64,000 nucleotides of DNA from Verrucomicrobiota bacterium (GTDB taxonomy: Bacteria; Verrucomicrobiota; Verrucomicrobiia; Limisphaerales; J093). The translations under genes were made by a program, and so were the position numbers. Under the pieces are notes generated by a model. The model was given only the letters and a program-made list of their open reading frames with translations, ran no database searches and was not told where the DNA came from. Of this stretch, positions 28,032-38,194 are shown piece after piece (the first letter of the stretch is position 1; every line of letters begins with the position of its first letter). The stretch spans positions 372,001 through 436,000 of the forward strand of contig JAOSKK010000012.1 of NCBI GenBank assembly GCA_027493615.1, in the 5' to 3' direction.

Positions 28032-31000
28032 TCAACGCCACTCGATCCGGAGGATTCCGTAGTCGCCGAGGGGGAGGAAGACGTGCGGGCCCGTGAGGGC
28101 GACGCCGGCCGACAGGTCGGGGTAAAGGCATCCGTCCGGTACGGCGCTGCCGAGGCGGGTCAGGCGGGCGGGGTCGGTGGCGTCGTAGACACTGACTTCC
28201 TGGGCGGTGTTCAGGAGCAGGAGGGGGCTGCGTGGAGCAAGCGGTTCGGGTAGCCAGGCTGCTTGGCGAGGCCGACCTTCGTGAGAACGCCGGGGTCGGT
28301 GAGCCGCCAGGTCTCGAGGACCGTGGTCTGCTGGGTCGACTCGTAGCGGGCAAGGACGAGGTGGTCGCCGATGGCGACAGACTGGACGGCGCCGTCGGAG
28401 CCGAGTTTCAGGCTGGTGATGAGGGAAGCTTGAACGCCATCGTAGGCGAGGGCATCGAGGAACTGGGTCCAGTCGGTCTGTCCCTGGCGGTCCCAATGCG
28501 GGCCAGTCGTGTAGAGAACGGCGCCGCGGTGGCTCAGGGCGGCGAGCTGGCCCGGCAGGTTGGCGGGAGGGCGGACGGTGGGGAAGAAGGGGTCCGTGAA
28601 GTCGAGCACGCTCAGGTAGTAACGGCTGATCCACTGGCCGCGGATTTGATCGGGGCTGGCGCCCGGCGGATGCCAGGACTCGATGAAGTCGGAACGTTGA
28701 TGGCTGACAAACAGGAGTTCGCCCGCCTGGTGGACGGCGCTGAAACCCCAGGCGTCGGCATCCTCGGCCAGCCGCGTCAGGGAGGCAAAGCGCGGGGCGG
28801 TCGGGTCGTGGATGTCGAAGGCGAAGAACTGGCCCCCGGCTCCCCCACCCCACCAGGGCCACAGACCGCGGGCGTCGAGCGCGACGCCCCCAGCCACGGC
28901 CCGCGCCACCAGCCGGAGGCACCGCCGGCCCAAACCAGCACGTCCGGGCGGGGGTTGAACGCCTGCAAATCACTGAGCCAGCCCATGTTCTCAAGCGCGA
29001 CCTCGGCCGTTCCCACGACGCTCAGGGCGGGGAGAGCGGCGAGGTCGAGCACGGTGAGGAAGAGGTTAGGGACGGGCGCAGGCGGCTGGTCGGCGTTCTC
29101 ACCACCTTCGGGGACGGGGGAGGAACCAGGACGTGGCCTGTGCCTGGAGCACGTGGAGGTAGCGGCCGATGCGCGTGGCACCCACGACGCTCTCGGGCCG
29201 GGGCAGGGCCAGACGAGCCAGGATCGTTTCGGGATCTGCGGTCGCCACGACGCGGACGGTGGGAGTCGGTTCGTAGGCCCAGGAGAGACCGCGCTCGATT
29301 TCGACGAGGTGATCGTCGACGGCGAAGAGGCGGTCGACGGGCCAGGCCAGTTCGGTGGTGTGGGTAACTCCGGGGTGATCCCGGTCGGTGGCGTCCACGA
29401 CGAGCAGTTCGCGGCCGGACAGGGACAGGATGCGTTCGCCGTGGAGGGTGGCGCGGCGAGGTTGGAGGGCGTGCTCGATGACGCCGCGGGCGGTAAGAGT
29501 GTCGGAGGTCAACTCGATCAACTGCACGCGGGAGGCGTAGCCCTGCTGCGTGTAGCCTTGGTAGGGCACGAGGATGAGGCCAGCGTCCGGGAGCACGGTG
29601 AACGCCTTTTCGTCGTAGTTGGCTTCGCTCCAGGAGTGGTTCTCACCAAGGGGGACCTTGGCGAGGAGGGCCGGGTGGGCGGGGTCGCGCACGTCGAAAA
29701 GGGAGACGGCGACCTGCCAGTTGGTTTCGGAAGCGATGCCGACGGTGACGAGGCGGTCGCCGAGCGGCTGGATGTAGGTCGACCAGCCGGGGACCTCGAG
29801 TTCGCCCAGCAAGCGCGGGTTGGCCGGGTCGCGGAGGTCCACGATCCAGAGCGGGTCGATGCGTTCGAAGGTCACCAGGTAGGCGCGGTCGCCATCGAAC
29901 CGGGTGGCAAAGAGCGCTTCGCCCCGTCCGACGCGGATTTCGCCGAGGCGACGCGGTTGGGCGGCATCGGCGAGCGAGAAGGTCTCGAGGACGCTCACGG
30001 TTTCGTCGCGGCCACCCCAGCGCCAGACGTGGGAGATCACGGTGAACACGTCCCCGTTGAGGTTCAGCTTGAACTTGTCGGCGACGCGGCCGGCCGGGCG
30101 GACGGTGGCGGTGGGGACCATGGTGCCGTCCGGGGACGCGATGTCGAGGAGTCGGATCTCGGTTTGCCACCAGTCGTTCGGCGCCTGGAGACCGACGAAG
30201 AGCAAACGATCGGTGGCAGCGACGACGTGCCCGTAGCCGGGATACCAGAAGGTGCTGCGCGCGACGGGAGCCGCCGGGTCGCTCAGGTCGAAGGACGAGA
30301 TCTGGGAGCCGTACTCCCAGGTCTCGCTGCCGGTGGCCCGACCGTTATCCGGGTCCGGCGGGAGCGTCACAGCGCGGTAGGTCTGCGAGGCGACGTAGAG
30401 GGCGGAGCCCACGAGGCGGCTTTCCTGGATGTGGCCGGGGATGGGCAGCGATCGGAGCAGACGCGGCTGGCCCGCGACGACTTCGAGGAGGAGGACCTGA
30501 CTGCCCTGGTCCGGGCCCCAGGTGCAGCCGGCCCGAGCCAGCAGCGCCACGTGCCGCTCGCCCAGGAGGTACATCTGCTCGCCCGCGGCCGGCAGCGGGA
30601 ACCTGCCGGTCACCACCGGGTGGTCGGGTGTGGTGAGATCGATGATCTGCAGGCCCCGGTACTGGTTGAAGAAGTACAGCGTTTGATCGCGGATTACCCA
30701 GATGTCTGATTCCACGACCTCGCGTGCGGCGGTTCCGCCGCCGCCCGCTTCCGGTGCCGCCGGGCCGTTGGCGTCCAACATCCGCCAGGTGGCGAAGGGC
30801 GACTGGCTGGCGGTTCCTTCGCTGGTCTGGCCGTTGAAGGTCGTGGGGCCGGCGTAATAGCCGGCAGGCAAGGGCTCTTCGGCATCACCGCGGACACGCA
30901 GCAGTTCCAGGGCGGCCGAGCGGGCGAGCCGGAACACGAGTTGACCGCCCTGGCCCTCGAGGCGTTGCACGGCGCGCGGGGTCCAGTTGCCGGCGCCGAG

Positions 31001-31222
31001 ACGCGGGCGGGATTCGAGGGTGACCTTCCGCACGCCCTCCGGCACCTGGACGGTCACGATGACTTCGAAGCTGTCGAGCTGGATTGACGCGATGCGGGGC
31101 CGGGCCTCGGGAGCGGGGGCGGCGTTGGCCGTTCGCCCGCCCGGCGAGGTGGCGAGCAGGACGCTGGTGAGGGTCACGAGCCCAAACCAATTGCAGCAGC
31201 GAATCCTCTTCATAGCCGTCAA
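28032..31222 (-). CDS. Secreted beta-propeller protein, frameshifted at 3' half
   Basis: Predicted about 1060 residues. A signal peptide is followed by a beta-sandwich-like N-terminal part (IASIQLDSFEVIVTVQVPEG). A propeller of the family seen in archaeal and bacterial secreted 'beta-propeller domain' proteins comes next (DIWVIRDQTLYFFNQYRGLQ, LGWST-type repeats such as LGELEVPGWSTYIQPLGDRL, VTFERIDPLWIVDLRDPANP). The first 700 residues (31222-29099) are in one frame. The rest needs three slips (near 29100, 28910 and 28230), reading FDIHDPTAPRFASLTRLAED and ending LPLGDYGILRIEWR. Function unknown; probably a periplasmic or surface protein. Confidence 0.8.
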
Positions 31223-31517
31223 GCATCCAGCCGGGTCGCCGGTTCCTGGCGGCAGGCGGCGCCCAGCTCTAAACCGTTTAGACCATTGAATCGAAGTGTT
31301 GGGAAAGCAAGTGGGTTTCTCGGGAGGGCGTATCCCGGGAGGAACCCGTGGGGTTGGCCGACGGGCAAGGGGCGGTTGGCGTCCGGGGACGGTGGTGGGG
31401 ATGCGATTGTCGTGGGGAGGTTCAGCAGGCGGGTGGGGACGGGGGGACGAGGGAGGTGAGTGCCCAGGTTGACCGGCTGCGGGTGCGGCGGCATGCTGCC
31501 GTCCGGGGGCGGACGAA

Positions 31518-31653
31518 GTAGGAGTCGAGGTGACGAGACTCTGCTCCGAGGTTGAGCCTCCTGACGTCGGCTCCTACGGGGGAGGCGGGCGCGGTAGGAG
31601 TCGAGGTGACGAGACTCTGCTCCGAGGTTGAGCCTCCTGACGTCGACTCCTAC
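31518..31653. repeat. Two direct copies of a 60-base imperfect palindrome
   Basis: Copies at 31518-31577 and 31594-31653, each beginning GTAGGAGTCGAGGTGACGAG and ending with the complementary CGACTCCTAC (CGGCTCCTAC in copy 1). They differ at one position noticed and are separated by 16 bases. They occupy the region just upstream of uvrC. A fragment of the same family is at 8862. The rest of 31223-31677 shows nothing else recognisable. Confidence 0.8.
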
Positions 31654-31677
31654 GGAGGGCTGGGCAGGTGAGGGAAG

Positions 31678-33386
31678 ATGTCGGTTAGCGAGCACATACG
31701 CAGCAAGCTGTCGCAGGTGTCCCACCGGCCGGGCGTGTACCTGATGAAGGACCGGTTCGGGACGGTGATCTACGTGGGGAAAGCGCGCGACCTGCGGCGG
31801 CGGGTAAGCCAGTACTTCCAGCCGTCGCGACGCCGGGGATGGGATCTGAAATTCCGGGCGTTGGTCGAGGCGATTCACGATTTCGACGTCCACATGGTGA
31901 AGAGCGACGCGGAGTCGGTGCTGCTCGAGGGGCGGCTGATCAAGGAGTTCCGCCCGCGTTACAACATCAGCTTCCGCGACGACAAGCGGTTTCTGCTGGT
32001 GAAAGTGAACCTGAACGATCCGATCCCGCGATTCACGCTCACGCGGCTGGAAACCGACGATGGTGCGCGCTACTTCGGGCCCTTTGCGAGCGGCGGCTCG
32101 GCGCGGCGGACGCTGGCCCTGATCCGGCACCGGTTCAACTTGCGGGGCTGTCGGCCGCTGACGCCGACCGAGGCCGATTACCGGCACTGTCTCTACGCCC
32201 ATCTCAAGGTGTGCACGGCGCCCTGCATCGGGAACGTCACCCTCGAGCAGTATCGGATGCAGGTGTGTGCGGCGGTGGATTTCCTTGCGGGCCAGTGCGG
32301 GGAGATGGCCGCCGAACTCGAGGCCCGCATGAAGGAGGCCGCGGCGGCTCTCGATTTCGAACAGGCCGCGCGGTTCCGCGATTTATTGGCGGACCTGCAA
32401 CGGACGACGCAGCGCACCGCCAAGTTCGAGCGCGTCCCGTACACCCTGCCGGTCACCCTCAATCCGGAGGCCGAACTCAAGGCGTTGGCCACGGCCCTTG
32501 GACTGCCGCGCCCGCCGGACCGCATCGAGGGCTTCGACATTTCCAACATCAGCGGCACGTTCAAAGTGGCCAGCCTGGTCAGCTTCTGGAGGGGCCGGCC
32601 GGACCGGGCGAACTATCGCCGTTACCGGATCAAGTCGGTGGCCGGCCAGGATGACTGTGCGTGCGTGGCAGAGACCATTCAGCGGCGGTACCGGCGGTTG
32701 CTGACCGATCTGGCGGGGCGCGGGGGGCCGTCGGTGCCCCCGGGCAACGGGGAAGAGGCACGGGCCCCGGAAGCGGGGGGCGGCGAGTCCCGGGGATCTT
32801 CAGCGCGCGATGGACGATGTGAGTGCCCGGTTTCAAGGTCGCCGACCCCGGCGCGACGAGGACGCGGCCGCCAGCAAGTCGGGACCGGCACGCCCGGGGT
32901 TGCCGGATCTCATTCTGATCGACGGAGGCAAAAGGGCAGTTGAACGCCGCCTGTGCGGAACTGGCGCGGTTGGGGCTGACGGAGGTCCCGGTGATCGGGT
33001 TGGCCAAGGAATACGAGGAGATCTACCGCCCCGGCGACCGCGAACCCTTGCGGCTGGGCTTGGACCATCCGGCGGTGAAGTTGCTCCAGCGGGTGCGCGA
33101 TGAATCGCATCGCGTCGCGAACAGCTTCAATGCGCAACTCCGGCTGCGGCGCATCAGCGAGAGTGTCCTGGATGAGTTTCCCGGGATCGGGGGGACGCGC
33201 AAGGCGGCGCTGCTGCAGCGGTTCGGTTCGGTGCAACGTCTCAAGCTGGCGACGGTCGAGCAGATCGCCGAGGTGCCTGGTTTTGGCGGCGAGATGGCCG
33301 GGAAGCTGAAGGCGTTCCTCGAGGCGCGGTCGCGACCGGCGGGGCCTGCGGGCCCAGCAGTGGCCGCCGACGCGCCGACGTCCTGA
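31678..33386 (+). CDS. uvrC: Excinuclease ABC subunit C, frameshifted near the middle
   Basis: Nucleotide-excision repair endonuclease that makes both incisions in the UvrB-DNA complex. The GIY-YIG domain is at residues 15-95 (RPGVYLMKDRFGTVIYVGKA). The UvrB-binding UVR motif is around residue 205-240 (ARMKEAAAALDFEQAARFRD). The UvrC RNase-H-like domain begins IEGFDISNISGTFKVASLVS, containing the conserved Asp. After a scrambled stretch (32775-32930, two slips) it continues LARLGLTEVPVIGLAKEYEE and ends in two helix-hairpin-helix motifs (LDEFPGIGGTRKAALLQRFG). Usual length is about 600 residues; this one is about 569. ATG 31678 follows AGGTGAGGGAAG. Confidence 0.92.
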
Positions 33387-33398
33387 ACGCGTGAACGA

Positions 33399-33440
33399 AA
33401 AGCGCCGCTGGAAGCCGGCGCACTCCAAACGCTTCGCGCC
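33399..33440. repeat. AGCGCCGC...ACTCCAAACGC dispersed repeat, copy 1
   Basis: AAAAGCGCCGCTGGAAGCCG is followed by GCGCACTCCAAACGCTTCGC. It resembles, in inverted orientation, the repeat at 52991-53085. It lies just after uvrC. Confidence 0.5.
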
Positions 33441-33514
33441 TGCCCGGCGGGGGGCCGCGCGGCATCGTCCGGCGTGCGAGCGGGTTGCCTGTGCTTCCCT
33501 CTGGGCGGCCCAAC

Positions 33515-33543
33515 AAAAGGCCGGCCTGCAGGGCAGGCCGGCC
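33515..33543 (-). terminator. Intrinsic terminator of PEP-CTERM gene 1
   Basis: A perfect 11-base stem GGCCGGCCTGC/GCAGGCCGGCC (33519-33529 with 33533-33543) is followed on the minus strand by TTTT. It lies 30 bases after the stop. Confidence 0.8.
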
Positions 33544-33572
33544 GGTGAGAGGTCGAGCGGGTTGAACCCCGA

Positions 33573-34205
33573 TCAGGAGCGCAGGCGGCGATAAGCGGCG
33601 AAGCCCGCCAAGCCGAGCGCGAACAAGCCGACGTAGGTGGTCGGTTCAGGGATGGGAACCAGGGCGATCACTTCCTCGGACGTGGTCCCCACGGCGGTGA
33701 CGGTCTTCAGCGTCCACGCGGTGAAGGGGGTTTGGACGGCGTGCCAGGAGCTGATCTGGGTTTCGAAGACCGGGCTGAGGCTCCAGAAGAAGGAGATCGC
33801 CGAACCGGCATTGACGCCCAAGCCGGAGAGGGCACCGGTGCCGGCGGCTTGGTCCACAGCGACAGGCCCAGCAGAGGGCACGGGAACACCGAGTGCGATC
33901 AACGGGACGCCGTCGGGCGTCTGGTCGATGTTGGCGATGCGGTACCAGAAGGTAAGCGCGTTCGCGCCGAAGCTGTTACCGACGGTAACCGCCGAATCCA
34001 CCTGGGCGGTGAAGTTCCCGGCGTCATCCGGGGTGGCGGCCGAACTGTAGAACTGAATGGGATCGCCCGAAGGGCCGGCCGGCAGCGTGGACGGCATGGC
34101 TCCGGGGGCGTCCCCAGGATTTAACAGGAGCGCGGCACTGACAACGGCGGGCGCCCCGAGGGCCCACGCGATGCCGAAGAGGGTGCTACGTGATGGTACT
34201 TTCAT
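33573..34205 (-). CDS. PEP-CTERM sorted exported protein 1
   Basis: 210 residues. Signal peptide (LFGIAWALGAPAVVSAALLL), a mature domain without known family, and the C-terminal exosortase signal: VPIPEPTTY, a hydrophobic stretch VGLFALGLAGFAAY and the basic end RRLRS. The mature part contains FTAQVDSAVTVGNSFGANAL and TFWYRIANIDQTPDG, shared with the next two genes. Predicted to be cleaved by an exosortase at the PEP box and released or attached to surface polymer. Start ATG 34205 chosen because it gives a signal peptide and aligns with the paralogues. Confidence 0.9.
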   Translation of the reverse strand: MKVPSRSTLFGIAWALGAPAVVSAALLLNPGDAPGAMPSTLPAGPSGDPIQFYSSAATPDDAGNFTAQVDSAVTVGNSFGANALTFWYRIANIDQTPDGVPLIALGVPVPSAGPVAVDQAAGTGALSGLGVNAGSAISFFWSLSPVFETQISSWHAVQTPFTAWTLKTVTAVGTTSEEVIALVPIPEPTTYVGLFALGLAGFAAYRRLRS

Positions 34206-34256
34206 GGTGCTTACGTACTTTTCTGCTCTTGAGTATTTGGACTCCGCGATTCTCGG

Positions 34257-34272
34257 AACCGTGCGCCGGCAG
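34257..34272 (-). promoter_or_regulatory. Motif shared upstream of PEP-CTERM genes (gene 1)
   Basis: AACCGTGCGCCGGCAG (plus-strand reading), 52-67 bases before the start. It matches GACTGTGCGAGGGCAC and GACTGTGCACGGACAC before genes 2 and 3. Possible operator or promoter part; unverified. Confidence 0.35.
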
Positions 34273-34528
34273 GATACTGCGGATCGGCCGGATGTCAAGG
34301 GGCCGGAGTCACTTGAGCCTGTGGATCCAACAACGGCCTCGAATCCACAGCATGCGGACGTTCGATGGACGCCGGCCGCGGGGGGCATGCGCAACATTGG
34401 TTAGCCGGGCCGCGTGTTTTGCGGACAGGCCGCGCCGGCAGCGTGTCGGGCTGTCGATGCCCCAGGGCGCGGCCGGGGGGGTGCATGCGGGGCGCCGCCG
34501 CAGGCGTGGAGTCGGGCGCGGGAAAGCG

Positions 34529-34559
34529 AACGGCCGGTCTGCGGGGCAGACCGGCCGTT
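34529..34559 (-). terminator. Hairpin terminator of PEP-CTERM gene 2
   Basis: A perfect 14-base stem AACGGCCGGTCTGC/GCAGACCGGCCGTT with a GGG loop, 32 bases after the stop. The T tract is weak. Confidence 0.7.
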
Positions 34560-34590
34560 GCGGAGGGAGTGAGTCCGGCGCGCAACCGGC

Positions 34591-35232
34591 TCAGGCGCGG
34601 AGGCGGCGGTAAGCCGCGAAACCGGCGAGGCCGAGCGCGAAGATCCCGGCGTAGGTGCTGGGCTCGGGCACGGCGGGAATCAGCGCCGCGACATCCTCCG
34701 AGGTGCCGTCAATGGCGCCGACCGTCTTGAGCACCCAATATTGATACGGTGTTTCGATGGCCTGCCACGCGCTGACCTGGTTTTCCTGGATCGGGCTGGT
34801 GGTCCAGAACAGCGAGACGAAGCCACCGGCGTTCATCGCGAGCCCCGACAGGTTGCCCGTGCCGATGACCTGGTCCACGGACACCGAAGTGCTGCCGGGG
34901 AGCGGCACGCCCATGCCGACGAGCGGGAACCCGTTCGGGGTCTGATCCACGTTCATCATGCGATACCAGAACGTGAGCGCGTTGGCGCCGAAGCTGTTGC
35001 CCTTCGTGACGGCGGAGTCGAGCTGGGCGGTGAAGTTGCCATCGTCATCGGGTGTTGGAACCGAGCTGTAGAAGACAACCGAAGGACCACCCGGTCCGCT
35101 GCCGAGCGAAGCCGGCATGGCTCCGGCAGGTCCGCCGGGGGTCAACAACATGGCGGCGCTGACGGTGGCTGGCGCACAGATCGCCAACGCGATACCCATC
35201 CCTAATGCCCTAGAGGGCGTTGGTAGTTTCAT
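34591..35232 (-). CDS. PEP-CTERM sorted exported protein 2
   Basis: 213 residues, paralogue of gene 1. Signal peptide (GIALAICAPATVSAAMLL) and a mature domain with FTAQLDSAVTKGNSFGANAL and TFWYRMMNVDQTPNG. The C-terminal sorting signal is VPEPSTYAGIFALGLAGFAA followed by YRRLRA. Followed by its own hairpin, so probably transcribed alone. Exosortase is not in the window. Confidence 0.9.
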   Translation of the reverse strand: MKLPTPSRALGMGIALAICAPATVSAAMLLTPGGPAGAMPASLGSGPGGPSVVFYSSVPTPDDDGNFTAQLDSAVTKGNSFGANALTFWYRMMNVDQTPNGFPLVGMGVPLPGSTSVSVDQVIGTGNLSGLAMNAGGFVSLFWTTSPIQENQVSAWQAIETPYQYWVLKTVGAIDGTSEDVAALIPAVPEPSTYAGIFALGLAGFAAYRRLRA

Positions 35233-35267
35233 AGTGCTTTACTGTCCCTTGGTAAGGACCCTTTCTC

Positions 35268-35283
35268 GACTGTGCGAGGGCAC
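35268..35283 (-). promoter_or_regulatory. Motif shared upstream of PEP-CTERM genes (gene 2)
   Basis: GACTGTGCGAGGGCAC, 36-51 bases before the start; on the coding strand GTGCCCTCGCAC is an imperfect palindrome. Confidence 0.4.
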
Positions 35284-35370
35284 TCTAAAAAGGAGAGGAA
35301 ACGCTGTCAAAGAAAATCCCCGTTAGGAGAGTAACTCTGTTAGCTAGTTTGCAGTGCGTAGCCTTCCCCG

Positions 35371-35408
35371 AAAAAGAGGGGCCGGTCTGCGCGGACCGCA
35401 GACCGGCC
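35371..35408 (-). terminator. Intrinsic terminator of PEP-CTERM gene 3
   Basis: A 12-base stem GGCCGGTCTGCG/CGCAGACCGGCC (35380-35391 with 35397-35408) is followed on the minus strand by CCTCTTTTT. Its stem sequence is nearly the same as those of genes 1 and 2. Confidence 0.8.
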
Positions 35409-35444
35409 GATGACAGAACTCTTGGCTGTGCGGGTGCCCGGGAC

Positions 35445-36077
35445 TCAGGCGCGGAAGCGGCGGAACGCCGCGAAGCCGGCGAGGCCCAGGGCGACGAGCC
35501 CGGCGTACGTGGACGGCTCAGGGATCGGCACCAGGGCAGCAACATCCTCGGCCGTGCCGTCGATGACACCGACGGTCTTCAGCACATAGGAGGTGAACGG
35601 CGTCTCGATGGCTTGCCAGGCACTGACATAGCCCTCCTTGACGGGATTCTGCGTCCAGAAGAACGAGATGGCCCCGCCGGTGTTCATGCCGAGGGCGGAC
35701 AGCACGCCGGTGCCGGCGGCCTGGTCCACCCTGACCGGACCGGGTTGCCACATGGGCACGCCGAGCGAGACAATGTCGAGACCGTCCGGCGTCTGGTCAG
35801 CGTTGAACACGCGATACCAGAACGTCATGGCCCCTGCGCCGAAGCTGTTGCCGACGGTGACGGCGGAGTCCACCTGGGCGGTGAAATTGCCGTCGTTATC
35901 CGGGGTGGCAGGCGAGCTGTGGTACGCGATCGCGGCACCGCCCGGACCGGTCGGCAGCGCGAAGGGCATGGCTCCCGCGGGATCACCGGGATTGAGTAAT
36001 AGGCTGGCGTTGAGGGTTACTGACGCACCCATCGCCAGTGCGATCCCAAAGGCCTTAAGAGGCGTTGGCACTTTCAT
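35445..36077 (-). CDS. PEP-CTERM sorted exported protein 3
   Basis: 210 residues, third paralogue. Signal peptide (AFGIALAMGASVTLNASLLL) and conserved FTAQVDSAVTVGNSFGAGAM and TFWYRVFNADQTPDG. The C-terminal signal is IPEPSTYAGLVALGLAGFAA followed by FRRFRA. ATG 36077 is preceded by AAGGAGCAAGGAAG, a clear ribosome-binding site. Together the three genes form a tandem family that probably arose by duplication. Confidence 0.9.
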   Translation of the reverse strand: MKVPTPLKAFGIALAMGASVTLNASLLLNPGDPAGAMPFALPTGPGGAAIAYHSSPATPDNDGNFTAQVDSAVTVGNSFGAGAMTFWYRVFNADQTPDGLDIVSLGVPMWQPGPVRVDQAAGTGVLSALGMNTGGAISFFWTQNPVKEGYVSAWQAIETPFTSYVLKTVGVIDGTAEDVAALVPIPEPSTYAGLVALGLAGFAAFRRFRA

Positions 36078-36113
36078 GGTTCTTCCTTGCTCCTTGTTTC
36101 GTCTCTCCTTACA

Positions 36114-36129
36114 GACTGTGCACGGACAC
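36114..36129 (-). promoter_or_regulatory. Motif shared upstream of PEP-CTERM genes (gene 3)
   Basis: GACTGTGCACGGACAC, 37-52 bases before the start, same distance as in gene 2. The rest of 36130-36358 shows nothing recognisable. Confidence 0.4.
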
Positions 36130-36358
36130 CCTAGCCAAAGCGCGGAAAGTGTCAAGAGGTATTTTCAGAAAAGTGAGAGTGTCAGAGAAGAGGAAATGAC
36201 CAGGGCAGGATAGGGAAACTCGCAAGGAAACGGCGTAAGGAGAGTGCTGAGATGATATGAGAGAAGCCGCCTAAGAAGCATCGGCTAGCCGCTTCAGGAA
36301 TCAGAACGCCGAAGGGAGAAGGCCGCATGCAGCCGCAACCGGTGCCTCGTCCGGTTCA

Positions 36359-36771
36359 TCAGGCGCCGGCGGCGGCGGTTGGGTCGGCCCCGACAGCCGG
36401 GGTGTGGGCGAGGGTCGGGACGGGGCGCGCGATGGCTTCCTTCCCGAGCCAGTCGGCGAGGAGGTCCTCCAGGGCCTGCTCAAGAGGCGGCGAGGCTGGC
36501 GGTCATCGCCTCGAGCTGCGGCGGGTGGGCGGGCGGCTGGCCGAGGGGCTCGATCCGGTTGAGGATCTGGTGGAGGGCGAGGAACCTGCTTTGGGTGGGG
36601 TGGCTGCGTGCGGGGTCTCGTTCGCCCCGGGGGCGCCAGACAGCCAGGCGGCATTTGTTGGTGCCCTCGACGCCGGTGTGCAGGCGGGTGAGGTCGGGCA
36701 CGCGCTCGGCCAGAATGGAGACGGGGGCCGGGGGAGGGGCGGGCGGGCAGGAAAGCGATGTGCCGGGTCAC
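36359..36771 (-). CDS. Small hypothetical protein at the end of the regulator operon, frameshifted
   Basis: About 137 residues. The ATG at 36771 overlaps the stop of the sigma-54 regulator by four bases (ATGA). Best reading: [11 protein letters not shown], then [56 protein letters not shown] and, near the end, [20 protein letters not shown]. Two slips needed. No family recognised. Translational coupling suggests it belongs to the same flagellar/chemotaxis regulatory set. Confidence 0.5.
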
Positions 36772-38183
36772 GGCGCCCCGGCGGGTGGTGGGGGCGCGTG
36801 GTTGTACTCGTGGAGCTTGTTGCGGAGGGTGCGGATGCTGATGTCGAGCAAGCGGGCGGCCTGGGTCCGGTTGTTGTGGCAGCGTTCGAGGACGGCGAGG
36901 ATGTGCTGGCGTTCGAGTTCACCCAGCGTGAGCGGCGGGGCATCGGGGGCCGGCACGACGGGGTCTGTGGGAGGGGGAAGCCGGGGAGAGCGGGGCGGGG
37001 GGGTGTCGGCGGGGCGCGGGGGGGTGAGGGTGAGGTGGTCGGGTTCGAGCAGGGCGGAGTCGTCGCAAAGGATGACAGCGCGCTCGATGACGTTTTGGAG
37101 TTCGCGGACGTTGCCGGGCCAGTCGTGGTGGTGGAGGGCCTGGAGGCAGGCGTCGCTGAGGCCGGTGACGCGGACGCCGTGCTTGCGGGCGAAGCGCTGG
37201 AGGAAGTGGCGGGCGAGGTAGGCGACATCCTCGCGGCGGTCGCGGAGGGGGGGACGTGGATGGGGACGACGTTGAGGCGGAAGAAGAGGTCCTGGCGGAA
37301 CTCCTTGCGGGCGACGCTTTGTTCGAGCTGGCGGTTGGTGGTGGCGAGGACGCGGACATCGACCTTGATGGTGCGGGTGCCGCCGACGCGTTCGAATTCG
37401 CGTTCCTGGAGGACGCGGAGGAGCTTGGCCTGGACGACCGGGGAGATCTCGCTGATTTCGTCGAGGAGGAGGGTGCCGCCGTGGGCGAGCTCGAACCGGC
37501 CTTCGCGTTTGGAGAGGGCGCCGGTGAAGGCGCCCTTTTCATGGCCGAAGAACTCGCTCTCGATGAGGTTTTCAGGGACGGCAGCGCAATTGAGGGTGAT
37601 GAAGGCGCCGGAGTTGCGGGGGCTTTCGCGGTAGAGGGTGCGGGCAACGAGTTCCCTTGCCGGTGCCGCTTTCGCCCTGGATGAGGACGGTGGCGTCGGT
37701 GCGGGCGACGCGGCGGAGGAGGGTGCGGAGTTTCTCCATCGCGGGGCTTGGGCCGAGGAGGTCGGTGCCGGTGTCTTCGGGGTCCTGGCTGAGGAGGCGG
37801 TTGACCTTGACGAGATGGGTGTACTCGGCGGCCTTCTTGAGGACGAAATCGATCTGGTCGGGCGAGAAGGGTTTGATGAGGTAGTCGAAGGCGCCCTTGC
37901 GCATGCAATCGACGGCGGACTCGACGGAGCCGAAGCCGGTGATGATGACGACGAGGGGGCGTTGGGCGCGGGCGGCGACGGCTTTGAGGAGGTCGGTGCC
38001 TTCGCCGTCCGGGAGGCGGACATCGACGAAGAGGAGGTCGAAGGAATCGCGGGCGAGGCACTCCTGGGCCTGGGCGAGGGTGGCGACGGCGGCGACCTCG
38101 TAGTGGCGGAAGCGGAGTTGTTGTTCGAGGTTCTTGCGGACGATGAGGTCGTCTTCGAGAACGAGGATGCGCTCGAGGGGCAT
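36768..38183 (-). CDS. Sigma-54-dependent response regulator (NtrC/FlrC type), frameshifted
   Basis: 471 residues. Receiver domain at residues 1-120 with the acidic pair in [10 protein letters not shown], phospho-Asp in [11 protein letters not shown], Thr in VVIITGFGS and Lys in [10 protein letters not shown]. The AAA+ domain has Walker A GESGTGKG, the sigma-54 contact loop GAFTGA in [15 protein letters not shown], and Walker [11 protein letters not shown]. The C-terminal Fis-type helix-turn-helix is [20 protein letters not shown], then [18 protein letters not shown]. Slips near 37660 and 37240. Position after a FlgN-like gene and a CheX-like gene suggests a flagellar class-II activator. Its closeness to PEP-CTERM genes also leaves PrsR-like control possible. 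Confidence 0.88.
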
Positions 38184-38194
38184 GGGGGACCCGA

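Noticed and set aside
28232-30709. An 825-codon open frame on the plus strand
   Set aside because: Antisense of the beta-propeller gene, low-complexity Gly/Glu/Ala translation, no family features.
31518-31653. CRISPR-like repeats
   Set aside because: Only two copies with a 16-base gap and self-complementary arms; no array and no cas genes.
33573-34397. PEP-CTERM protein 1 beginning at the upstream ATG 34397
   Set aside because: The extra 64 residues have no signal peptide and no counterpart in the paralogues; ATG 34205 gives a proper signal.
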